64,000 nt of DNA from HRBIN30 sp964534275 (GTDB lineage: Bacteria > Desulfobacterota > Binatia > HRBIN30), in NCBI GenBank assembly GCA_964534275.1, contig CAZHQG010000005.1, positions 81,928 through 145,927 on the forward strand. Direction: 5' to 3'. The position numbers and the translations under genes are program-made. The notes under the pieces were generated by a model that was given only the letters and a program-made list of their open reading frames with translations, ran no database searches and was not told where the DNA came from. This document shows, piece by piece, positions 55,101 to 62,781 of this stretch. The number at the start of each line of letters is the position of its first letter. Within the stretch, counting starts at the first letter, position 1.

Positions 55101-58100
55101 ATGCGGGGACGCGAGTGGTCGTGGGTGGACGGTGCCTTCTTCGCGGTGACGGCGCTCTACTTCTACTCGTTGGTGCCGTATGGGCTCAACCTGGACGACG
55201 AGGGAACTCTGCTGTACCAGATTTATCGCACCGCGCTGGGCCATCGGCTCTACACCGATTTTCATGCTGGATACACGCCAGGCGTGTACTTATGGAACGC
55301 CTTTCTCTTTCGCGCCTTGGACGTCAACGTTCTTTACCTTCGCTTCGCGTTGACCAGCGTGAACTCCTTGGCCGTGTACCTGATCTACACGGTTGCGCAG
55401 CGCATTGGCGCGACAAAATGGGCAGCGGCGCTGTGCGCGTGGTCGTACGTCGCTCTGATCCCCTTTTACGACGGCCAATTTTTTTCCGCGAACATTCCGT
55501 ACCCAATTTGGTACGTGACGTTGCTGTGGCTAGCCGGTACCCGCTGTATCATCGGCTGGTGGCAGGCGCGTTCTTCGTGGTGGCTGTTGGCAGTTGGGGC
55601 GCTAGCCGGTGCTGTCTTTACCTTCAAACCCAACAGTGGTGTTCTCGCTGCAGGCGGCTACCTGGCCTCGATTGCTGCCTTGACCATTATAGAGCTCCCG
55701 GAAAACGGCTCGCGTTCGTGGGCCGCGAAGGTGACCGATTGGGTCCGCGGGCTCGTTCCATGGGTGTTGGTTGCGGGTGTGCTCGTGATGATGCGCGGGG
55801 CTGCGACCAGCCGTGAGGTAGCTGCGATCGCCCTGCCAGTGGCGGCTGTGGCGGCAGCGTCTTTTTTGCTCCCCGTTACTGTGCGTCACCGCGTCGCGCC
55901 CCGTGGGGCGTGGGGGATGGCAGCCGCTTTCAGTGCCGGGTTTCTCGCTGTAGTCGCTCCGTGGGTCGCGCATTATTGGCGCGAGATGGGAACGCAACGT
56001 TTCTTGCGTGCAACGCTGTTCGTAGGCACCGACTTCGAGCGGTTTTACTTCATCGGCTATCCCGGCATCAGCTCGTTCGGATGGTTATTGTTTGGCGCGC
56101 TGGTGGGCCTCGTTGTGCTCGTGTGGTTGCTGCGCGTGCGCTTGCTCTCACGTGGAATCCTCGGCGTTGGGTTTACGATCGCAGCTGTGGCTGGCGCGCT
56201 GCTGCTTTGGTTGCACCCTCTTCCCATGGTGGAAGGCTTCTCTGCTTCCGTTGCGATGCGCTTGAGAGACATCTCGTTCGCGCTTGCGCTCGCTGCCTTT
56301 TGGGGTGGAGTTGCGTGGTGGCTCGCAAAGTCGCTTCGCTTGCGACGTGTGCTGCGCACTCTACCGCCGGAGGCGTGTGGGCCGCTGCGTGCATTACGCA
56401 TCCTGCCGGTCACGTTGGTGGTGTTGTACTCGGCGGTCATGATGCACGCGCAGTTGTATCCCCGGACGGACTTTATGCACCTCGTTCCAGCGGTGCCCGC
56501 GCTGTTAGTGCTGAGCGCTTTGCTTCTGACTCGGTGGAGCATGCGTTTTGGCGTCGTGCTGTGCCGCGACGTGAGGGCAGGGCGTTGGGCCGCTCGCGCG
56601 ATGTTGGTGCCCATTGCAGGCATCATTGTTGCCGTTACGGCTCCTGCGTGGGGCCGGGCTGCGTATCTGTGGGTGCATGGATGGCGGGGTAGCGAGGGTG
56701 TCGTTCGCTTGCAGAGCGGGCGCGCGCCGCTTGTGGTAGAGCCAGCAGCAGGGCGGTTGTTCGTGGCACTCAGCGAGTTGACCCGATTTTTATCGGCGCG
56801 TACGAGCCCTGGAGAGTTCATCTTTACCTTCCCAGTGCTCGACGTAGTGTCGTTTCTGGCCGATCGTCATAACCCCACTCGTCACGGGTACTTCTTCCCT
56901 GGCTGGCCTGGGCACGAGGTCGAAGCGGAGGTGATCGACTCCTTGCGCCAGCGGCCACCGCGATTTGTCGTGACCCTGCACGATCACCCGCTATTTTTTG
57001 CCAGCGCACCCGCTTATTACTTCAACTTGCGGCGATACATTACCGCGAACTACCAGTGGATCCGCCGCGTGGGCATGTTCGATGTCCTCGCAACCCGCGA
57101 TGATGCCGAGCCGTTGCAAGAAACCGACGTGGTGAGCGACCGCACCTTGTGGCTCCAAGAACTTTCGTACCGCAGAGGGGCCGTGGCCGCGGAACTTCGG
57201 CACGTTTTGAGCGGTGTCGAAACAGATGAGCCCGGCGTTTTAGCGCGGGCCCTCGCGGCAGCATCCCCTGGCGCTCAAGAATCTGCCGCGTGGCTCATTC
57301 GGAAGAGCCGTAGCGCCTACGGAGCTGCGGCGCTGGCGACCATGTTGGAACTGCAAGAACTGCCAGCGAGGGTCGAGGAGTTGGCGGTCCGCATAGTGGC
57401 GGAAGTGGGAACAGGGGAATGCGCTGCTCCATTGTTGCGCTGGATGGAGGTGATGCCAGCGCGGCGCGCGACGGTGGCTGGTTTGTTGTTCCACATCTCG
57501 AGCAAACTTGGGTTCGAGTCGTACTGGTTTTCTCGCGCTTGGCAAGAAGCCGAAGCCAGGCTTGATGGTGTGGAATGGGAACAGCTGGCCCAGTGGGCAG
57601 ACAACCCGTGGGAACCGCTGGCGCTACGGTTGTTCGCAGTACGAGCAATCGGGCATGCGGGTAGCAGCGCGGCGGTGCCGGTTCTGATTCGCCTCCTTGG
57701 TGACCGGGGTGAGTGGCGCGTTCTTGCCAGCCAAGCTGCCCAGTCTCTGGCGGCCTTGGGTTGGGTCGAACCAGTGTTTCCAGCGGTTGTGCGACTGCTG
57801 CGCGACGACCAACTGTGGGCGGCCGCCATCGTGGCCCAGCAGTGGCGGGCGTCGGATCCTACAGCCCGTGTCGCATTGGAGGTAGAGATGTCGAGCCGGC
57901 TGGCGCACGTACGCACCACCGCATTTTGGATTGCGGCGGGCGTTCGCGACGCTGCCTTACAGCCGGCGTTGGAAGCCGGATTGTCGGATTCCGTGCCGGA
58001 GGTGCGCATGGCCGCCGCCTGGGGCTTGGGAGAGCTAGGGAATCCCAGCGCTGAGGCTGTGTTACGACGCCATCTCGACGATCCCGACGACCGTGTGGCT

Positions 58101-58151
58101 ACCTTTGTGCGTGGTGCATTGGCGAAACTCGGAGTATGGCTGCCGGCATAG
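55101..58151 (+). CDS. GT-C (PMT/GT39-like) membrane protein with C-terminal HEAT repeats
   Basis: 1016 residues. The PMT-like catalytic loop has Asp32, Asp33 and Glu34 in NLDDEGTLLYQIYRTA, then DFHAGYTPG. About 12 hydrophobic segments are followed by FTFPVLDVVSFL and HGYFFPGWPGHEVEAEVIDSLRQRPPRFVV, shared with the 935-residue paralogue. Residues about 820-1016 are recognisable HEAT repeats (AVRAIGHAGSSAAVPVLIRLL, VPEVRMAAAWGLGELG, DDRVATFVRGALAKLG). A GT-C domain fused to HEAT repeats is unusual; the repeats may recruit acceptor or partner proteins. It is separated from the previous gene by 12 bases. Confidence 0.8.
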   Translation: MRGREWSWVDGAFFAVTALYFYSLVPYGLNLDDEGTLLYQIYRTALGHRLYTDFHAGYTPGVYLWNAFLFRALDVNVLYLRFALTSVNSLAVYLIYTVAQRIGATKWAAALCAWSYVALIPFYDGQFFSANIPYPIWYVTLLWLAGTRCIIGWWQARSSWWLLAVGALAGAVFTFKPNSGVLAAGGYLASIAALTIIELPENGSRSWAAKVTDWVRGLVPWVLVAGVLVMMRGAATSREVAAIALPVAAVAAASFLLPVTVRHRVAPRGAWGMAAAFSAGFLAVVAPWVAHYWREMGTQRFLRATLFVGTDFERFYFIGYPGISSFGWLLFGALVGLVVLVWLLRVRLLSRGILGVGFTIAAVAGALLLWLHPLPMVEGFSASVAMRLRDISFALALAAFWGGVAWWLAKSLRLRRVLRTLPPEACGPLRALRILPVTLVVLYSAVMMHAQLYPRTDFMHLVPAVPALLVLSALLLTRWSMRFGVVLCRDVRAGRWAARAMLVPIAGIIVAVTAPAWGRAAYLWVHGWRGSEGVVRLQSGRAPLVVEPAAGRLFVALSELTRFLSARTSPGEFIFTFPVLDVVSFLADRHNPTRHGYFFPGWPGHEVEAEVIDSLRQRPPRFVVTLHDHPLFFASAPAYYFNLRRYITANYQWIRRVGMFDVLATRDDAEPLQETDVVSDRTLWLQELSYRRGAVAAELRHVLSGVETDEPGVLARALAAASPGAQESAAWLIRKSRSAYGAAALATMLELQELPARVEELAVRIVAEVGTGECAAPLLRWMEVMPARRATVAGLLFHISSKLGFESYWFSRAWQEAEARLDGVEWEQLAQWADNPWEPLALRLFAVRAIGHAGSSAAVPVLIRLLGDRGEWRVLASQAAQSLAALGWVEPVFPAVVRLLRDDQLWAAAIVAQQWRASDPTARVALEVEMSSRLAHVRTTAFWIAAGVRDAALQPALEAGLSDSVPEVRMAAAWGLGELGNPSAEAVLRRHLDDPDDRVATFVRGALAKLGVWLPA

Positions 58152-58999
58152 CGGAGGTTCCTCGAGACAAAGCCATGGAGGAGATTGCGAGGCCTGAGGA
58201 GATGAGCGAGCTTGGTTCTGCAGGAGGGCTGTTTACCGGCGAGCGATTGCACGCCGGGGATCCATTGTTCGCGGCAGACTTGGCGCGCCACTTGGTGGCG
58301 TATCGTCACGCGCAGACGCTTGCACAGGCAAAGCGCGTACTCGATGCCGGCTGCGGCGATGGTTACGGGACGTACTTGCTCGCGGAAGTTGCCAGCGAAG
58401 CTGTCGGGGTGGATCGGGAGGCGCGAGCGGTCGCCGTGGCTCGGGAGCGGTACGTCCGGTCGAATCTGCGGTACGTTGCCTGCAACTTGGAAGAGTTGGC
58501 TTCGTGGAACGATGCATACGATGTCATCTGCCATTTTCAAGTGATCGAACATCTGGTCGACCCGTTGCCATTTTTGCACGCAGCCCGGAAGATCCTCGCT
58601 CCTGGAGGCGTGTTCATCGTGACCACGCCGAATCGATTGCTCTCGCGCGTGGAGAACCCCTATCACGTGCGTGAGTATACCGGACCCGAGCTGCAGGATT
58701 TGTTGCGGCGGGTGTTTCCCCGCGTCGAGCTCTTTGGGGTGTGGGGAAACGAAAAGGTCATGGCGTTCGAGAACGCCCGCGCCCAACAGGCCAATCGCAT
58801 TTTACGTTTGGATCCGTTTGGACTGCGGCGATATGTGCCTCGCGGAGTGGTCGAGTGGGCTTACCCGCGGTTGGCACGCTTGGTAAGGCGGCGGGTCGGA
58901 GGAAGAAACACTGGAGCCATCACCGAGGCGGACTTTTCGATCCGGTCGGAAACAGACGGTGCGCTCGACTTGCTCGCTCATTGCCGAACGGATGCTTGA
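58136..58999 (+). CDS. Class I SAM-dependent methyltransferase
   Basis: 287 residues from the ATG at 58136 (overlapping the GT-C gene by 16 bases). ATGs at 58175 and 58202 are alternatives, and no start has an ideal ribosome site. Motif I VLDAGCGDGYG is at 68-77, VGVDREA carries the acidic ribose-binding residue, FQVIEHLVDPLPFL is the DUF-like methyltransferase motif, and LAPGGVFIVTTPN is post-III. Likely O-methylates a sugar or lipid intermediate of the glycan. Confidence 0.87.
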   Translation: MAAGIAEVPRDKAMEEIARPEEMSELGSAGGLFTGERLHAGDPLFAADLARHLVAYRHAQTLAQAKRVLDAGCGDGYGTYLLAEVASEAVGVDREARAVAVARERYVRSNLRYVACNLEELASWNDAYDVICHFQVIEHLVDPLPFLHAARKILAPGGVFIVTTPNRLLSRVENPYHVREYTGPELQDLLRRVFPRVELFGVWGNEKVMAFENARAQQANRILRLDPFGLRRYVPRGVVEWAYPRLARLVRRRVGGRNTGAITEADFSIRSETDGALDLLAHCRTDA

Positions 59000-59003
59000 G
59001 GCC

Positions 59004-59486
59004 ATGGCCGCACCCCGGTCGTTGCAACGTCAGTGGCTCTGGATCCCGGTCCTTGTTTTGGGGGCAGTATTGTTCTCGAGCGTGCGTTCGAGCGCCGAGG
59101 TTCGCGAGTTGGCGAACCGCTGGATAGAGGCCTGTCAGCGGCGCGACGAGTCAGCCATGCGTGCGTTGTTTCTCCCGCAAGGAACGTACGAAGATTCAGT
59201 GACCGGAAAGCCGGTCGCGGGCGCTGGCCATTCAGGCCCTTGGATCAATCTTTGGCGCGACGCCACCGTGTGGCGATTTGCATTGGAACGTTTCGTGCCG
59301 TTGCTCGACGGAGGGCTTGTAGAGTGGTCGGCGCACGCACGCGTAGGCCAAACGGATCTCGATTTTCGGGGCATAGCCCTCTTTGGCGCGCACGATGGCA
59401 AAATTGCTTGGATGAGAAACTACTTCGATACGCGCGCCTTCTTAAAGTTACTGCAACCCGTTCCGGAGCGAGGAGCGACACCGTGA
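59004..59486 (+). CDS. Exported NTF2/SnoaL-like domain protein
   Basis: 160 residues from the ATG at 59004; an overlapping ATG at 58992 is possible. A signal peptide ending near VRSSA precedes an NTF2-fold: EVRELANRWIEACQRRDESAMRALF, then a beta sheet with WSAHARVG and YFDTRAFLKLL. The fold builds small-molecule pockets for diverse uses. A relative is at 62093 in the same locus. The role here is unknown. Its stop overlaps the next start (GTGA). Confidence 0.7.
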   Translation: MAAPRSLQRQWLWIPVLVLGAVLFSSVRSSAEVRELANRWIEACQRRDESAMRALFLPQGTYEDSVTGKPVAGAGHSGPWINLWRDATVWRFALERFVPLLDGGLVEWSAHARVGQTDLDFRGIALFGAHDGKIAWMRNYFDTRAFLKLLQPVPERGATP

Positions 59487-59995
59487 GCCATCGCCGATGG
59501 TCTTGGCTGGTTTTCTTCATAGGTGCCGCCGTGATGGCTCTACCCTGGCCCCACGTGGCTGCGGAACAGGAGTTCCCAGCCGGCAACCGCGTTCTGTTAG
59601 TCTTGCCACCCGAGTTTCACCCGTTGAGCGGGGGAACGAAATATACCGTCCGCGCCGGAGGTCTTGGCGCCCTGTGCACCGTCGAAGGGGCCGGGTACTT
59701 CGGTGCTCGCATTTTGCTGCCAAGCGGTTCACACATTCACGGAATCGAAGCTGCGTTTGACGACAACTCCGAGCATGGTTTCGGAGTCGTCGCCCTTTAC
59801 CGCAGCGGCGAGGGAACGCGTGACCTGCTTGGGTTGACTCCAATGTCGCTCGCCCGTCCGCTGCGCGACGTGGTCGCGTTTCGTCTCGCCGACCCGGAGA
59901 TTGTCCGTGAAGGGTTCCAGTATTGGCTGCAGGTGACCCTTACGGCGCCCGAGGTGTGTCTTCGGTTCGTTCGCGTGGTGTACCGGAGCGGATGA
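59483..59995 (+). CDS. Secreted protein of unknown function
   Basis: 170 residues from the GTG at 59483, which is coupled to the preceding stop. A clear signal peptide (HRRWSWLVFFIGAAVMALPWPHVAA) is followed by a beta-rich domain with LLPSGSHIHGIEAAFDDNSEHGFGVVALYR. No family recognised. Its operon position suggests an envelope or glycan-related role. Confidence 0.65.
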   Translation: MSHRRWSWLVFFIGAAVMALPWPHVAAEQEFPAGNRVLLVLPPEFHPLSGGTKYTVRAGGLGALCTVEGAGYFGARILLPSGSHIHGIEAAFDDNSEHGFGVVALYRSGEGTRDLLGLTPMSLARPLRDVVAFRLADPEIVREGFQYWLQVTLTAPEVCLRFVRVVYRSG

Positions 59996-60074
59996 GAGCG
60001 ACCTTTGGGGTTTCGGTTCGAGCTGTACCTGAGTTGCCTTGAGTTCTCCGAGCACTTTCGGTTAGCGACGCACT

Positions 60075-60926
60075 ATGTCTTCTCTGGCAGTCGTGTTCGA
60101 TGTCGATAACACCCTCACGCCACCACGCGAGCCAATGCGGGCGGAAATGGTAGAGGCGCTTCGTCGTATTCGTGTTCCATTTCATCTTGCTGCCGGGAGC
60201 GACCTCGACCTGGTGGTGGAACAGGTCGTGCGGCCCCTCGAGTGCGCCGGCGTTCAGTGCTCGTTCGACGCGTTCGTGTGCAACGGAGCCGAGCGTTACC
60301 GGTGCCAGATCCGCGATGGCGTAGAGATTACCTCGGTGTCGTGCTTTCGGTTGCGGGACCACCTTGGCGAGCGCACGTTCAACGAGTTGTTGCGTGCACT
60401 CGAAGCAGTGCTGGCTGAGCCGGAGTTCCGCTTGGATCGTTCGGGTGTTCCGGTGATGGGGGAGCGGATTATCGATCGTCGGAGTATGATCAACGTGGCT
60501 CCGATGGGTCGCCCTGCGCGCATGACGCCGGAAGCCTACGCCCAGCGGCAAGCCTTCGTTTCGTTCGATTCGAAGTCGGGTTACCGCCTGCGTTTGCTCG
60601 AGCGGTTGCGACGGGTCATCGAGCCTTATCGGGAAAGTCACGGTCTCCGGGTCACCCTCGGGGGGCAAACGTCGTTCGACATTGTCGTCGAGGGATACGA
60701 TAAGCGCTTCCCACTGCGGACGCTGCTGTCCGAAGGACATCGACCAATTGTTTACGTTGGCGACGCGTTGTTTGCTGAAGGCAACGATCGGGCTGTCCTG
60801 GAGTTCATCAGCGAGTGGGAGGGGCCAGGGACCTGCCCGGTAGAAGCCATTGCGGTGCGAGATTGGACCGACACCCTTGCCCAGATGCAGTCGCGCGGCT
60901 GGTTGCGCGACAAGGGCGAACGGTGA
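60075..60926 (+). CDS. Eukaryotic-type (HAD) phosphomannomutase-like protein
   Basis: 283 residues. The HAD motif FDVDNTLTPPR (Asp9, Asp11) matches the PMM1/PMM2 family opening FDVDGTLTxPR. RRSMINVAPMGR (135-146), GGQTSFDIVVEGYDKR (196-211) and VGDALFAEGNDRAVLE (228-243) are the other family blocks. Enzymes of this family interconvert mannose-6-P and mannose-1-P and are mainly eukaryotic; bacteria usually use the unrelated ManB/AlgC type. The guanylyltransferase that would use its product is the next gene. The Asn in DNT, instead of Gly, is an oddity. Cytoplasmic. Confidence 0.85.
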   Translation: MSSLAVVFDVDNTLTPPREPMRAEMVEALRRIRVPFHLAAGSDLDLVVEQVVRPLECAGVQCSFDAFVCNGAERYRCQIRDGVEITSVSCFRLRDHLGERTFNELLRALEAVLAEPEFRLDRSGVPVMGERIIDRRSMINVAPMGRPARMTPEAYAQRQAFVSFDSKSGYRLRLLERLRRVIEPYRESHGLRVTLGGQTSFDIVVEGYDKRFPLRTLLSEGHRPIVYVGDALFAEGNDRAVLEFISEWEGPGTCPVEAIAVRDWTDTLAQMQSRGWLRDKGER

Positions 60927-60995
60927 GAAGATGGTCGGCGGGTGCTCCACAAAGGGGCTGGAAGCTGTGCCAGCCGGCGGATGAAGAGGGTCGGA

Positions 60996-62096
60996 ATGCA
61001 GTCTCCTCTCTACGCGGTGGTCATGGCTGGGGGGCAAGGGACCCGGTTCTGGCCTTTAAGCCGCGCGGAAACGCCCAAACAATTTCTCCGCCTCGACGGC
61101 GAGAAGAGCTTGCTGCAACGCACAGCCGAGCGACTGGTTCCTCTGGTGGGTTGGAGCAGAGTGTTAGTCGTGACGCACGAGAAGTATGCGCGCCGAGTAC
61201 GCCAAGAGCTGCCTGCGCTCCCTCAGGAAAACGTCCTCGCCGAACCGGAAGGGAAGAACACGCTGCCCTGTTTGTTGCTGGCGGCAGAGTGGATTCGTCA
61301 GCAGCACCCGGACGCGGTGATGATCGCCGTCCCGGCGGATCATGTGGTGCGTCCGGCGACGGCTTTGCGGCGCACGCTGCGCGCTGCGGCGCGATTGGCA
61401 CGAACGTCGCACCGCCTAGTGACCATCGGAATCGCTCCCACCCGTCCGGAAACTGGCTACGGCTACATTCAAGCGGGTGCGGAGTGGCGGGACGCAAGGG
61501 GCAGGAACGCTCGGGTGTACGTTGTTCGGAGATTTCGGGAGAAGCCCAACTTGGAAACTGCAGCCCGCTTTTTGCGCAAGGGCGGATTTCTCTGGAACAG
61601 CGGGATGTTCGTGTGGCGGGTCGACGCCTTTCGTGAGGCAGCCGCCCAATGCGCCCCTGAAGTCGTGGAGGCATTCGTCCGCGCCTTTGCAAAACGTGGC
61701 TTTCCGCAACCAGGCCAGTTGCAGCGCTTGTACCATGCTCTCCCGCCGATTTCTGTGGATAGCGGAGTTCTAGAACCGCTGTCGCAACGCCGCCGGCAGG
61801 CCATTCTGGTGGTAGAGGCAGCGTTTCAGTGGAACGACATCGGGAGTTGGAACGAGCTCGGCGCAGTGATTCCCGCGGACGCGAAGGGGAACGTCGTGCG
61901 CGGGCGGGCTGTGGTGATCGACGGTACGGGCTGTGTTGTGTGGAGTTCCGAACGCATCGTAGCGCTGATTGGTCTTGAAGACGTAGTCGTTGTCGATACG
62001 CCCGATGCTGTGCTTGTTTGTGCAAAGGAACAAACGCAAGCGGTGCGCAAAGTGATCGAGGAATTGCGCCGGCGCGGGTGGAGACAGCATCTTTGA
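60996..62096 (+). CDS. manC: Mannose-1-phosphate guanylyltransferase
   Basis: 366 residues from the ATG at 60996, with AGAGGG upstream; an ATG at 60981 is in frame. The nucleotidyltransferase signature AGGQGTRFWPLSRAETPKQF lies at 11-30. PADHVVRP, RPETGYGYIQ, FREKPNLETA, LWNSGMFVWR and WNDIGSWNEL are all in place. It is the short form, lacking the fused phosphomannose isomerase domain of ManC/AlgA. It makes GDP-mannose, the donor for the polyprenol-phosphate mannose synthase at 50435. Confidence 0.95.
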   Translation: MQSPLYAVVMAGGQGTRFWPLSRAETPKQFLRLDGEKSLLQRTAERLVPLVGWSRVLVVTHEKYARRVRQELPALPQENVLAEPEGKNTLPCLLLAAEWIRQQHPDAVMIAVPADHVVRPATALRRTLRAAARLARTSHRLVTIGIAPTRPETGYGYIQAGAEWRDARGRNARVYVVRRFREKPNLETAARFLRKGGFLWNSGMFVWRVDAFREAAAQCAPEVVEAFVRAFAKRGFPQPGQLQRLYHALPPISVDSGVLEPLSQRRRQAILVVEAAFQWNDIGSWNELGAVIPADAKGNVVRGRAVVIDGTGCVVWSSERIVALIGLEDVVVVDTPDAVLVCAKEQTQAVRKVIEELRRRGWRQHL

Positions 62097-62587
62097 GCAA
62101 GCGGAGCCCAACGATTCCCGGTCGCGCAATGCTGGTGCTCTGGCTCGCAGTTCTGGCCACTGCTTGCCGAGGGCCGGCCGTGCCCAGTGAGGTCGAGGCT
62201 CAGCGCTGGGCGTCCGCGTGGATTGCCGCTTGGAATAGCCACAGCGCTGGCCAACTAGAAGGCTTTTTACCGGACGAGGCCAAGTATTGGAGTACGATCC
62301 TTGCGGAACCCATTTCGGGACGCGAGCTGGCCCGGCACGCGAGCTTTTACTGGCGGCTGCTTCCACGTGGCAAGTTGGAGTTGCGGGAAGTGCATCGAGG
62401 CCCAGGGATCGTGGCGGTGGAGTGGTGGGCATTTCCGGAGGCAGAACACTACGACCAGCGATGGGCCGGCGTAACTTGGCTCCGTTTGCGCAACGGGCGG
62501 CCTGTAGAGGTGCGGACTTATTTCAACCCTACGGTGTTGCTGCCGTACCTATGGCCACCCCGGAAACCGCGTCCAGGCAATTCCTGA
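62093..62587 (+). CDS. NTF2/SnoaL-like lipoprotein
   Basis: 164 residues from the TTG at 62093, which overlaps the previous stop (TTGA). This start gives a proper signal: basic KRS...GR, hydrophobic core, lipobox LATAC with Cys25. The mature part has an NTF2-fold with EVEAQRWASAWIAAWNSHSAGQLEGFL, and VRTYFNPTVLLPYLW, which parallels YFDTRAFLKLLQP in the exported paralogue at 59004. Predicted to be lipidated by Lgt and to face the periplasm. Role unknown. Confidence 0.75.
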   Translation: MSKRSPTIPGRAMLVLWLAVLATACRGPAVPSEVEAQRWASAWIAAWNSHSAGQLEGFLPDEAKYWSTILAEPISGRELARHASFYWRLLPRGKLELREVHRGPGIVAVEWWAFPEAEHYDQRWAGVTWLRLRNGRPVEVRTYFNPTVLLPYLWPPRKPRPGNS

Positions 62588-62781
62588 GGACGAAGGACAC
62601 GGGTTAGAGAGGTGGCACGCTGCGGCTGCGTGCCCCCGCCAGCCAGCACGAGTCGCCTGCGCGAAATTGCACAAATTGTATTGACAAAGGAGCAGGTGCG
62701 CGTGGTAAGCAGTGCGCTAAGGACGGAGTCGTCCCAGGAGTCGCAGGGAAAAGGGTCAGGCAAAAAGGGGGAAGAGACAAG

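Noticed and set aside
57317..58786. Leftward ORF of 489 residues
   Set aside because: Antisense to the HEAT-repeat region and methyltransferase, both with recognisable motifs.
61021..62160. Leftward ORF of 379 residues
   Set aside because: Antisense to the mannose-1-phosphate guanylyltransferase; basic, Ser/Pro-rich shadow.
62681..62691. TTGACA-like box before the disintegrin-like gene
   Set aside because: The spacing region downstream contains no TATAAT-like element, so a promoter cannot be supported.
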